The translations under genes were made by a program, and so were the position numbers. From the NCBI GenBank assembly GCA_910586045.1, contig CAJUIH010000121.1:1-8682 (forward strand): a DNA stretch of 8,682 nucleotides, in the 5' to 3' direction. Every line of letters starts with the position of its first letter. The first letter of the stretch is position 1. Under the pieces are notes generated by a model. The model searched no databases. It was not told where the DNA came from and worked only from the letters and a program-made list of their open reading frames with translations. This DNA comes from an uncultured Eubacterium sp. (GTDB lineage: Bacteria > Bacillota > Clostridia > Lachnospirales > Lachnospiraceae). Below are positions 1 through 7,031 of the stretch, piece by piece.

Positions 1-101
1 CTGGGAGAGACGGTTTGCCCGGCTTTCTGGCGGCTTTGGAAGAATGGTTAGAAGCACTTCAAATAAGGCGTTACATTTTGGCTTGCAAAATTGCTACGGC
101 C
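1..101. repeat. Partial copy of a dispersed intergenic repeat downstream of the ABC permease
   Basis: This stretch follows the permease stop and runs off the window edge. It shares two blocks with the far end of the window: positions 41-55 match 8568-8582 at 14 of 15 bases (AGAATGGTTAGAAGC against AGAATGGTAAGAAGC), and TTACATTTTGGCT at 71-83 is identical to 8506-8518. The two blocks occur in opposite order at the two ends. On the minus strand a stop at about 97 is followed by an open frame to the edge containing the peptide LLTIL, which also appears in a frame of the other copy. There is no ATG and no ribosome binding site, so I do not call a gene. I see no clear intrinsic terminator for the upstream operon. 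The repeat reading rests on short matches only. Confidence 0.5.
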
Positions 102-863
102 TTATAACTGTTTTCGGTCAAAACATATAGTCGCAGACACCATGCACAAAAGTACACAAATTCCTGCCGCCACGATACTGCCAAAAAAGTCCGCCGGATT
201 ATCTGCTTTTTGCAGTAAAGACATACTGCCCATAAGTTTCATTGGCACAAATGCATGGCATTTTGAAAAGAAAGACAATAGATACGCACCTAAAACAACC
301 GCGCCGATTCCGAAAAGCACCTGCGTACTGCTTTCGGCTATCGACGAGAAAAAAATCAAAAGCGCGTTCGCCCAAATCCCGAACAGCCAGACCAATGCTG
401 CCGCAGCAAATAAATGCCCCGCAATGCCGTTATCCCAAAAATACGCATTATATCCGTAAGTAAGTAAGAAACAAAGCCAATAGCATACAGTCCATACTAT
501 AAACAGCAGCAGCGACTTTGCAAACAGGATGTTCCTGCGGGACAGCCCTTTTGTTACTACTGGGATCAGCGTCCCTTTTTGGTATTCTGTGGTAAAGCAG
601 CCGCAATTTAGCAGGATAAAAACAAGCAGCCCCACTGGAATATTTTTGTAAAACTGTGCCCAGGAAGTCATCGCGTCTACTGTTACGGCTGCGGGCACAA
701 TCCCTGCTTCTGCGAAAGAATCCGAAATCGTCTCCATCAGCCAGGGTGTCAGCTTTGCCAGCAAAGGATTCATGATTCCAAACAAGGCAAATACCAAAAG
801 CAATATGAACAGGCGACCTGTCCGGTTAAACTCCATCCATTCTTTTTTCAGAAATACTTTCAT
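102..863 (-). CDS. ABC-2 type transporter permease subunit
   Basis: This 253-residue integral membrane protein is the last gene of a four-gene operon and should form the channel of an ABC exporter with the ATPase encoded just before it. Six hydrophobic segments are visible at about residues 17-38, 75-90, 111-136, 149-175, 182-200 and 227-247. A stretch EYQKGTL at 93-99 after the second segment is the E..xGT motif usual in ABC-2 permeases. Length and layout match YxlG-like or CcmB/NatB-like permeases. The start is supported by GGAGG at 874-878 and by the ATGA overlap with the ATPase stop, which implies translational coupling. The substrate cannot be read from sequence; export of, or immunity to, a peptide or lipid-like compound is inference from the operon. 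The amino-terminal FLKKEW is typical of this family. Confidence 0.9.
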   Translation of the reverse strand: MKVFLKKEWMEFNRTGRLFILLLVFALFGIMNPLLAKLTPWLMETISDSFAEAGIVPAAVTVDAMTSWAQFYKNIPVGLLVFILLNCGCFTTEYQKGTLIPVVTKGLSRRNILFAKSLLLFIVWTVCYWLCFLLTYGYNAYFWDNGIAGHLFAAAALVWLFGIWANALLIFFSSIAESSTQVLFGIGAVVLGAYLLSFFSKCHAFVPMKLMGSMSLLQKADNPADFFGSIVAAGICVLLCMVSATICFDRKQL

Positions 864-1756
864 TTCCCTACCACCTCCATAAACAGATCCTCTAACGATG
901 CCTCCCCGCGTTCCATTCGCAGGATCGAAATCCTGCGGTCCGCAAGAAAACGCAAAAGATCCGGCAGGCGTTCACATTCCTCCAGCATAAGCATACAGCG
1001 CCTTACAACCGTCAGACGGGGAAACGCAGACAAAAGAATCTGTACATCTTCCGGCCGTTCCAATTCGAGTCTCATTGGGGCAGCTTTGCGCATGGAACGC
1101 ACCTTTGCAACCGGTCCCTGTAAAACAATCTTGCCCTCATGTAAAAAGGCAACTTCATCACAAATATGCTCCGCATCGGAAAGGATATGCGTCGAAAACA
1201 GTACCGTCGTCTGTTCCTTTGCGTCTGCCAGGATATCCAGTAATTCTTTGCGGCCTGCCGGATCCAATGCGGAAGCCGGCTCATCACAAATCAGCAGTTT
1301 AGGACGGCCAAACAAAGCCTGCGCAATGCCAAGACGCTGTTTCATACCACGGGAAAACCCCCGGATCCGGTAGTTTTCGTTTGCCAGCCCAACCAATGAA
1401 AGTAATTCCTCACTGCGTATCCGGATGTCCTTGGACGCCATGCCCGCAATCTCCCCGCAAAAACGCAGATATTCCCTTGGCGTCATATAGGAATAAAATT
1501 CCGGGACGTCTGGCAGGTATCCAACCAAACGGTTCGTCTCGGTATTTCCATAACGAACCGGCATTCCGTTTACCAATATTTCCCCGCTGTCACTGGCAAG
1601 CAGGCCAAGAATCAGTTTCATTGCCGTCGTCTTTCCCGCGCCGTTTTTTCCTGCAAATCCAAATACGGTATGCTCCGGGACGCGAAACGTCACGTCGCGC
1701 AGCACCTGTTTTTCTCCAAAACGTTTCGCTACATGGGACATGGCGAGCATCTCCAT
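860..1756 (-). CDS. ABC transporter ATP-binding protein (ABC-2 exporter type)
   Basis: This 298-residue cytoplasmic ATPase powers the adjacent permease. The nucleotide-binding domain spans about residues 4-210, with Walker A GKNGAGKTT at 36-44, an ABC signature reading FSRGM at 134-138 followed by KQRLGIAQAL, Walker B LLICDEP at 154-160, a D-loop SALD at 162-165 and the switch histidine H190 in STH. At the usual Q-loop place the sequence reads YLPDVPEFY, so the glutamine is replaced; this is common in the exporter subfamily with GYLPE-type motifs. A C-terminal region of about 85 residues follows, as in bacitracin- or natA-type ATPases. The start is fixed by AAAGGAGG lying in the end of the upstream gene, whose TAA directly abuts this ATG. 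It is closest in context to B. subtilis YxlF. Confidence 0.93.
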   Translation of the reverse strand: MEMLAMSHVAKRFGEKQVLRDVTFRVPEHTVFGFAGKNGAGKTTAMKLILGLLASDSGEILVNGMPVRYGNTETNRLVGYLPDVPEFYSYMTPREYLRFCGEIAGMASKDIRIRSEELLSLVGLANENYRIRGFSRGMKQRLGIAQALFGRPKLLICDEPASALDPAGRKELLDILADAKEQTTVLFSTHILSDAEHICDEVAFLHEGKIVLQGPVAKVRSMRKAAPMRLELERPEDVQILLSAFPRLTVVRRCMLMLEECERLPDLLRFLADRRISILRMERGEASLEDLFMEVVGK

Positions 1757-1960
1757 TTAGGAATCCTCCTTTCCAAGTAAGAAATAAAGAATCGGGCCGA
1801 TAAACTGCATTCCCGCCAAAGCTACGACAATCCAAAATGTCCGGTTTCCGCGCTTATAGGTCTTGTGTGTCAAAATATGGTGCAGCGTATAAAGCAGTAA
1901 GATAATCTGCGCAGCCGCAACAGGGATCAAAAATGGCAGCAGTTCTTTTAATTCAAGCAT
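1757..1960 (-). CDS. PLDc_N domain small membrane protein (YxlE-like)
   Basis: This 67-residue protein has two hydrophobic helices at about residues 8-29 and 42-62, with a basic loop HKTYKRGNR (about 32-40) between them. The end GPILYFLLG is the hallmark of the PLDc_N family, named for the N-terminal membrane anchor of cardiolipin synthases but also found as a stand-alone small protein. No phospholipase catalytic HKD motif is present, so it is not an enzyme. Its start overlaps the regulator's stop by 8 bp and uses AAAGGAGG placed inside that gene. Its stop abuts the ATPase start. The same order, PLDc_N protein then ATPase then permease, is yxlE-yxlF-yxlG in B. subtilis. An accessory or regulatory role for the transporter is inferred; no biochemical function is known to me. 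Confidence 0.88.
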   Translation of the reverse strand: MLELKELLPFLIPVAAAQIILLLYTLHHILTHKTYKRGNRTFWIVVALAGMQFIGPILYFLLGKEDS

Positions 1961-3083
1961 ATTCTACGCCTCCTTTGAGTATTCGCGCCATCAGCCGCTT
2001 AAATGCCTCTTTTTTTCTTAGATGGTCAAATACAGGATGTGCCAGGGCATCCTGCAGGTTTTGCCGGATCAAGCTTTTATCCCGGGGCGCCATGCTTCCA
2101 AGGGGCAGCCTGTCAATCCACGTATCCAGCAAATCAAAATAATCGTCTCCATGCAGCGCGGCTTTCCCCTCTTTCCAAAGCCGGCCCACACATGTTTCAA
2201 ATCGGCCAAGCGATGCCAGCGCTTCCTCATCTTTTTCGTTTGCCGCATAAACAACCGCGGACTGGTAATAAAACTGCGCGGTTAAATTCGGATGAAGCTG
2301 TTCCATATGATACAACTCAATCATTCCTTTCGCACGCCTGACCGTTTCTTCACAATACGCCAAATCGTTGGTATGCAAAGCAAGGGCAAGAATCGTATCG
2401 CCAACCAATTCCAGCAAATCCGAATATTGCTTCGCCTGTGCGTAGGTTTTTGCCTTTTCCATTTCACCAGCCATCTGGTAAGCCTGCACCAGCAGAGTCC
2501 GCTCCTGTCCGGCCATACGGCCCGGATCCGCGGACGGTTCCAGCACTTCAATCGCTTCCGGCACTTTTCCAAGATAAAGAAGCAGAATCGCCTTTAATAC
2601 CAGCGCATCGCCGCAGACACCCACGTCACTGCAATTTTCCAGTATTCTGTCACACCAGCCTAACGCTTCCTGCAAAAGAAAACGCCGATCCGCTTCCGTT
2701 TCCGCCAGCATATAATGGTTACAGTACAAAATACAAAGCTGAAGCAAAAACGGATAACAGGCATAATATTTATGGGCAAGCGTCCTTGTTTTTTCCACGG
2801 CTTCTGAAAAAGAAAGCGTGACAAAATCCCTGCACAACTGCGCATACTGCCGCCGGATCTGCTCACTGGAAAGCTGCGCCTCATATCCGATCAGTTCATC
2901 CACGGTTACGTCAAATAAGGCCGCCAACTGGGGCAAAAGCAATACATCCGGCGTATTGATCCCTTTTTCCCACTTGGAAACAGACCCTTTGGTTACGCCA
3001 ATCATATGCGCCAGTTCTTCCTGCGTCAGCTTTTTTGCGTGCCGAAGCCGGATTATGTTATCTGGTAAATGAAGTTTATTCAT
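1953..3083 (-). CDS. XRE-family transcriptional regulator with C-terminal helical repeats
   Basis: This 376-residue protein is the first gene of the transporter operon. Residues 8-66 form a Cro/C1-type helix-turn-helix: LTQEELAHMIGVTKGSVSKW contains the second helix and the recognition helix, and it ends in the usual DVTVDELIGY. The remaining 300 or so residues are all helical in character with alternating Ala/Leu/Tyr pairs (for example around 160-175, 190-215 and 270-290), consistent with TPR-like repeats as in Rgg/PlcR-type sensors. This repeat assignment is by eye. The start has AAAGGAGA at 3091-3098 and a TATAAT promoter just upstream. It very probably controls its own operon, and the helical half suggests a bound ligand such as a peptide. 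I see no signal-peptide gene nearby. An alternative is a generic stress regulator. Confidence 0.87.
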   Translation of the reverse strand: MNKLHLPDNIIRLRHAKKLTQEELAHMIGVTKGSVSKWEKGINTPDVLLLPQLAALFDVTVDELIGYEAQLSSEQIRRQYAQLCRDFVTLSFSEAVEKTRTLAHKYYACYPFLLQLCILYCNHYMLAETEADRRFLLQEALGWCDRILENCSDVGVCGDALVLKAILLLYLGKVPEAIEVLEPSADPGRMAGQERTLLVQAYQMAGEMEKAKTYAQAKQYSDLLELVGDTILALALHTNDLAYCEETVRRAKGMIELYHMEQLHPNLTAQFYYQSAVVYAANEKDEEALASLGRFETCVGRLWKEGKAALHGDDYFDLLDTWIDRLPLGSMAPRDKSLIRQNLQDALAHPVFDHLRKKEAFKRLMARILKGGVEYA

Positions 3084-3097
3084 AGTTTTCTCTCCTT

Positions 3098-3130
3098 TCT
3101 GTTTCCATTATAGCAAAGGAATCTGTTTCC
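3098..3130 (-). promoter_or_regulatory. Direct repeats GGAAACAGA flanking the -10: candidate operator
   Basis: GGAAACAGA occurs twice on the minus strand, at 3098-3106 directly downstream of the -10 and at 3122-3130 in the promoter spacer, 24 bp apart. A shorter copy, GGAAACA, lies inverted on the plus strand at 3177-3183. The upstream copy also forms GGAA-N5-TTCC. The position over the promoter suits autoregulation by the XRE protein that follows. Binding is inferred, not shown. Confidence 0.35.
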
Positions 3131-3136
3131 CAGCAA
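3107..3136 (-). promoter_or_regulatory. Promoter of the regulator-transporter operon
   Basis: On the minus strand a perfect -10 TATAAT lies at 3107-3112. A weak -35, TTGCTG, sits at 3131-3136 with an 18-bp spacer. Transcription would begin around 3100, giving a leader of under 20 nt with the ribosome binding site at 3091-3098. The -35 matches consensus at only three positions, so the promoter may be weak or depend on an activator. Confidence 0.6.
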
Positions 3137-3184
3137 TCGACCGAACGGATACTTTGGGCAATAAAATCGCCTGTTAGGAAACAT

Positions 3185-3287
3185 AAAATAAAAAGGCTGT
3201 CGACGAAAGAAAAACACAGCAAGATCTCATTGTTGCAAACATTCCTGATCCTGTATGTATTCTGCTTGATTCGACAGCCTTTATTTA
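3185..3287 (-). terminator. Long inverted repeat, likely queA terminator
   Basis: AAAGGCTGTCGA at 3192-3203 is the exact reverse complement of TCGACAGCCTTT at 3271-3282. Allowing a two-base A offset, the arms extend over a further A/T run (AAATAAA). On the minus strand the stem is followed by TTTTTATTTT, as expected for an intrinsic terminator of queA, and it sits before the next promoter. The 67-nt interior can pair further: CAGGATC with GATCTTG, seven pairs including one G-U. Such a large loop is unusual for a terminator. A small non-autonomous mobile element or repeat is the alternative; I see no target-site duplication. Confidence 0.5.
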
Positions 3288-3395
3288 CTTGTACCTTGTA
3301 AAGTTTTAAACGATTTCATACTACCGCATAGTTTCTAACCTATGTGAACTACCCATGATCGAAAGCAAATGCATTTTTTTGTTTGAAATATGCAC

Positions 3396-4421
3396 TTATA
3401 TTACAAGCATTGCATCCCCAAAACTAAAAAACCGATACCGTTCCCGCACAGCTTCTTCATAAGCATGCAGCACATTCTCCCTGCCCGCCAGCGCGCTGAC
3501 CAGCATAACAAGCGTAGATTCCGGCAGATGAAAATTGGTAACCAACGCGTCAATACATCGGAACTGATAACCTGGGTAAATAAATATCTGCGTCCAGCCG
3601 CATCCGGCCGTTACATGCCCTGTTTGATCCGCGGCGGTTTCCAGCGTCCTTGTACTGGTAGTCCCTACCGCAATTATACGGCCGCCCTTGTCTTTCGCCC
3701 GGTTGATCACCGCAGCCTGCGCCGGCTCAATCTGATAAAATTCGCTGTGCATCGTATGGTCCAAAATATTCTCCGCCTTTACCGGACGAAAAGTACCAAG
3801 CCCGACATGCAGTGTGATTTCCGCAATATCCACACCCATCCCACGGATTTTGTCCAGCAGTTTGGGCGTAAAATGCAGTCCAGCCGTCGGCGCGGCCGCA
3901 GAACCCTCTTCCTTGGCATATACGGTCTGATAGCGCTGCTTGTCTTCCAGTCGGTGTGTAATATAAGGGGGAAGCGGCATCTCCCCGAGCCTGTCCAGTA
4001 TTTCTTCAAAGATACCCTTATACTGAAACCGGATCAGGCGGGTTCCTTCCTCGATGATATCCACGATTTCCCCCATCAAAATCCCGCCGCCAAAACTGAT
4101 TTTTGTTCCGGTTCTAGCTTTCTTTCCCGGTTTGACCAGCGTTTCCCAAAGATCCTGTTCCCGCCGTTTTAACAGCAGCAATTCAATCTGTGCCTGGGTC
4201 CCCTCTTTAATCCCAAACAGCCTTGCCGGGATTACCTTTGTATTATTAATGACCAGACAATCCCCCGGCCGCAGGTAATCCGGCAAATCAGAAAAAGCCC
4301 GATGCGTAATGGATGCGTCTTTGCGTCCCAGTACCATCATTCTGGAACTGGAACGGTCTTCCAACGGATCCTGTGCGATTAATTCCTGCGGAAGCTCGTA
4401 ATAAAAATCTTTGCGGTTCAT
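3396..4421 (-). CDS. queA: S-adenosylmethionine:tRNA ribosyltransferase-isomerase
   Basis: QueA transfers and isomerises the ribose of S-adenosylmethionine onto 7-aminomethyl-7-deazaguanine at position 34 of tRNAs with GUN anticodons, making epoxyqueuosine. The 341 residues match the family's usual length. Family blocks are in order: VINNTKVIPARL at 57-68, GEMPLPPYI at 146-154, EGSAAAPTAGLHFT at 172-185, LHVGLGTFRPV at 204-214, GTTSTRTLE at 253-261, TNFHLPEST at 295-303 and FFSFGDAML at 331-339. The start has AAAAAAGGA seven bases upstream. It lies 104 bp after pheT on the same strand with no terminator that I can see between them, so read-through from pheST is plausible. No tgt or other queuosine gene is in view; queA is often found beside tgt or ruvAB. 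No truncation or missing motif. Confidence 0.97.
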   Translation of the reverse strand: MNRKDFYYELPQELIAQDPLEDRSSSRMMVLGRKDASITHRAFSDLPDYLRPGDCLVINNTKVIPARLFGIKEGTQAQIELLLLKRREQDLWETLVKPGKKARTGTKISFGGGILMGEIVDIIEEGTRLIRFQYKGIFEEILDRLGEMPLPPYITHRLEDKQRYQTVYAKEEGSAAAPTAGLHFTPKLLDKIRGMGVDIAEITLHVGLGTFRPVKAENILDHTMHSEFYQIEPAQAAVINRAKDKGGRIIAVGTTSTRTLETAADQTGHVTAGCGWTQIFIYPGYQFRCIDALVTNFHLPESTLVMLVSALAGRENVLHAYEEAVRERYRFFSFGDAMLVI

Positions 4422-4525
4422 ATTATATTCCTTTTTTCTCTTTCTTCTATAATATATGCTCTATTTATTACTTGATCTGCGTGTACCGGCTGTTCGCGCA
4501 CTGCAACAGGTTACTAAACCATCAT

Positions 4526-6946
4526 TTATTTTCTCAGTTCAATCCCCTTTTCCTCAAGCGCTTTTAAAATCTGGTTTAATGGAGCATTGACCGATTCATC
4601 ATCCAGCGTACGGTCCGGCGCGCGGAACGTAATGGAATAAGCCATGGACTTAAATCCAATCTTGATTTGATTTCCCTCATAAATATCAAACAAATGATAA
4701 TCCTCCAAATATTGCCCGCCCTTAGCTTCGATAATTTTTTCAATGTCGCCTGCAAGGATTTGTTTCGGGCATACCATACTGATATCGCGGGTAACCGCCG
4801 GGAATTTTGCAATGCCTGTATATTTACGGTCAAAACTGGACCATTTTACAATTTCCGGCATATCAAGCACTGCCAGGTAAACGCGTTCCTTAATCGAATA
4901 ATTTGCCGCCGCATCCGGATGTAATTCCCCAAAATAGCCTACCGGTGTGCCCATATACAAAATCTCGGCCTGCCTGCCCGGATGCAGAAATGGTTTTTGG
5001 GCATCCGGACAATATTCCGGCTTCTTGTGCATGCCCACCTGCTCAAAAAATTCTTCGACCACGCCTTTCATCGTAAAGAAATCGCCGTCTCCATACATGC
5101 CGAGCGTAAACTGCATCCGTTCCTGCGGAAGCTCTGTTAACGGAAGCTGCTTCGGCAGATAAATATTTCCAAGTTCGTACAAACGTACATTTTTGTTCCT
5201 GCGGTTATAATTTGTCGAAAGGGAGGTTAAGATCCCATGCAGCGGCACAGTCCGCATAATGCTAAAATCCTCGCCAAGCGGATTGGCAATCACGACCGCA
5301 TCGCGCAGCTTCGAATCCTTTGGCAGCAAAAGCTTATCAAATACTTTCGGGCTTTCAAACGAATAGGCCATGCCCTGGCTGAATCCGCAGTACTGCGCTA
5401 CATCCCTGGCAATCGCTTCGATGCGCAGTTTATACGACAGTTTGCCAGTCGTCGCTTCCCCGGAAGGCAGGGTCGTCCCGATTTTATCATATCCATAAAA
5501 TCTGGCTACTTCTTCCGCAAGGTCTGCTCCGCATTCCAGATCCTGTCTCCAGGACGGCACCAGTACCTCATTGCTTTCTTTATCATATCCTAATTCAATA
5601 TTTCCAAAATAAGCCAGCATTTGCTCCGGAGCAATATCGGTTCCAAGAAGACGGTTATATTTTTCGGGTTCAAACGGAATACGCGTACCTTTCCGTTCGA
5701 GTGGATACACATCTACCACACCGCCGATCACTTCTCCTGCGCCCAGCTCTTCGACCAACTGGCAGGCACGGTTCATTGCCAAAATCGCGTTATTCGGATC
5801 CAGCCCTTTTTCAAACTTGCCGGAAGCATCGGTACGCATACCGATTTTTTTTGCGGAGCGGCGGATATTGGTTCCGTCAAAGCAGGCTGCTTCAAACAGC
5901 ATCGTCGTGACGCTGTCCGTAATCATAGAGTTTTCCCCGCCCATAATGCCTGCAATCCCGACAGGTTTTTGCGCATCGCAGATCATTAAGACCGAATCGT
6001 CCAATACACGCTCCTGGCCGTCCAGGGTCACAAAAGTTTCCCCTTTTTGTGCGCGGCGGACAATAATCTGCCCGCCCGCAATTGTATCGAGGTCATACGC
6101 ATGCATCGGCTGACCAAATTCTTCCATTACATAATTCGTAATATCCACGATATTGTTAATCGGACGGATGCCCTGCGCTGCCAGCCTGCGCTGCATCCAT
6201 TCCGGCGACGGCGCGATTTTGATATTTTTAACGACGCGTGCGCAGTAACGCGGACACAGTGTTTCGTCTGTCACTTTTACCTTAATATAATCATTTATAT
6301 CTTCCGCGTTTCCGGAAGAGCGGATCACCGGTGGCCGAAACGGCAGCCGAAACGTTGCCGCTGCTTCCCTGGCAATCCCAACGACGCTAAAGCAATCCAC
6401 ACGGTTTGAAGTAACCTCATATTCTATGGATACGTCATCCAAACCAAGTGCTTTCACCGCGTCTGCGCCAACCACAGCCGTATCATCAAAAATATAAATT
6501 CCCTCCTCAGGAGCTTTCGGATACAGTTCCCTGCTGGAACCAAGCTCTTCAATCGAACACATCATGCCGTTTGATTCCACGCCCCTTAGTTTTCCTTTTT
6601 TTATTTGAATGCCGCCCTCTGTCCTGGATCCGTCATGTCCGCCTGCCACGCGTCCGCCGTCCAAAACAACCGGTACTTTCTGGCCCTGCGCGATATTCGG
6701 CGCCCCTGTTACGATCTGAATCGGTTCCGCGCCTGCGATATCTACCTGGCATACGACCAATTTGTCCGCATCCGGATGCGGTTCGATTTTTAAAATCTGC
6801 CCAATAACAATTCGATCCAAATCCTGGTCAAACGCCTGCGCGCCTTCTACTTTCGTCCCCGAAAGCGTCATCGCATCCATATATTCCTGTGGTGAAACAT
6901 CCAGCCCTGGAACCATTTCCCTGATCCATTTTAAAGAAGTATTCAT
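4526..6946 (-). CDS. pheT: Phenylalanyl-tRNA synthetase beta subunit
   Basis: PheT is the large subunit of the cytoplasmic (alpha-beta)2 enzyme that charges tRNA-Phe; it carries the editing site and tRNA contacts. The 806 residues are the full bacterial length. Visible domains are an EMAP/OB-fold tRNA-binding domain at about 40-155 with HPDADKL at 57-63, the B3/B4 editing region at about 213-400 with RPINNIVDITNYVMEEFGQP at 261-280, B5 at about 408-475, the catalytic-like core from about 480 to 700, and a C-terminal FDX-ACB anticodon-binding domain from about 708 (KFPAVTRDIS at 714-723). GGAGGA at 6954-6959 fixes the ATG. It follows pheS by 85 bp and is expected to share the T-box-controlled transcript. 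No oddity seen. Confidence 0.98.
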   Translation of the reverse strand: MNTSLKWIREMVPGLDVSPQEYMDAMTLSGTKVEGAQAFDQDLDRIVIGQILKIEPHPDADKLVVCQVDIAGAEPIQIVTGAPNIAQGQKVPVVLDGGRVAGGHDGSRTEGGIQIKKGKLRGVESNGMMCSIEELGSSRELYPKAPEEGIYIFDDTAVVGADAVKALGLDDVSIEYEVTSNRVDCFSVVGIAREAAATFRLPFRPPVIRSSGNAEDINDYIKVKVTDETLCPRYCARVVKNIKIAPSPEWMQRRLAAQGIRPINNIVDITNYVMEEFGQPMHAYDLDTIAGGQIIVRRAQKGETFVTLDGQERVLDDSVLMICDAQKPVGIAGIMGGENSMITDSVTTMLFEAACFDGTNIRRSAKKIGMRTDASGKFEKGLDPNNAILAMNRACQLVEELGAGEVIGGVVDVYPLERKGTRIPFEPEKYNRLLGTDIAPEQMLAYFGNIELGYDKESNEVLVPSWRQDLECGADLAEEVARFYGYDKIGTTLPSGEATTGKLSYKLRIEAIARDVAQYCGFSQGMAYSFESPKVFDKLLLPKDSKLRDAVVIANPLGEDFSIMRTVPLHGILTSLSTNYNRRNKNVRLYELGNIYLPKQLPLTELPQERMQFTLGMYGDGDFFTMKGVVEEFFEQVGMHKKPEYCPDAQKPFLHPGRQAEILYMGTPVGYFGELHPDAAANYSIKERVYLAVLDMPEIVKWSSFDRKYTGIAKFPAVTRDISMVCPKQILAGDIEKIIEAKGGQYLEDYHLFDIYEGNQIKIGFKSMAYSITFRAPDRTLDDESVNAPLNQILKALEEKGIELRK

Positions 6947-6970
6947 TTACGATTCCTCCAAAATTTTTCC

Positions 6971-6995
6971 ATGCAGTGCCAACGAAACGCTGCAT
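6971..6995 (-). other. Small hairpin between pheS and pheT
   Basis: ATGCAG and CTGCAT form a six-pair stem closing a 13-nt segment (plus one inner G-C after a C-A mismatch), 12 bases upstream of the pheT ribosome binding site. No U-run follows, so it is not an intrinsic terminator. It might mark RNA processing or be chance. Confidence 0.25.
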
Positions 6996-7031
6996 TTGAT
7001 TTCTATAACTGTGCAAAATCCTGCTTTTCAA

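Larger units (their letters stand above)
3084..3395. other. queA-regulator intergenic region
   Basis: This 312-bp gap has no convincing gene. From the queA side it holds a weak TGCAT/ATGCA pair just after the stop and a CATAG-N8-CTATG hairpin at about 3327-3344 flanked by GGTAGT direct repeats on the minus strand. The long inverted repeat and the operon promoter with its direct repeats then follow. Minus-strand frames of 17 and 12 codons starting with ATG exist (the second reads MKSFKTLQGTSK) but lack ribosome binding sites. Confidence 0.6.

Noticed and set aside
1757..1960. Reading the PLDc_N gene as a truncated cardiolipin synthase
   Set aside because: It has its own ribosome binding site, tight coupling on both sides and the normal length of stand-alone PLDc_N proteins; no trace of the HKD catalytic region follows.
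3312..3355. Repeated GGTAGT around a CATAG hairpin, considered as a CRISPR repeat or riboswitch
   Set aside because: Only two six-base copies, no spacer array and no known aptamer signature; five-pair stem is too weak to call.
3369..3396. TGCAT/ATGCA hairpin directly after queA as its terminator
   Set aside because: Five A/T-rich pairs with a 15-base loop and no U-run after it on the minus strand; the inverted repeat at 3185-3287 is a better candidate.
3390..4172. A 260-codon plus-strand open frame opposite queA
   Set aside because: It is the shadow of a full-length, motif-complete queA; it has no ribosome binding site and no recognisable protein features.
4422..4427. TATAAT between the queA ribosome binding site and its ATG
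   Set aside because: As a -10 it would start transcription inside the coding region, losing the ribosome binding site; it is part of a generally AT-rich spacer.
4449..4477. TATTAT as a -10 for a queA promoter
   Set aside because: At 17 bp upstream the sequence is GATCAA, which does not resemble a -35, so I do not call a promoter.
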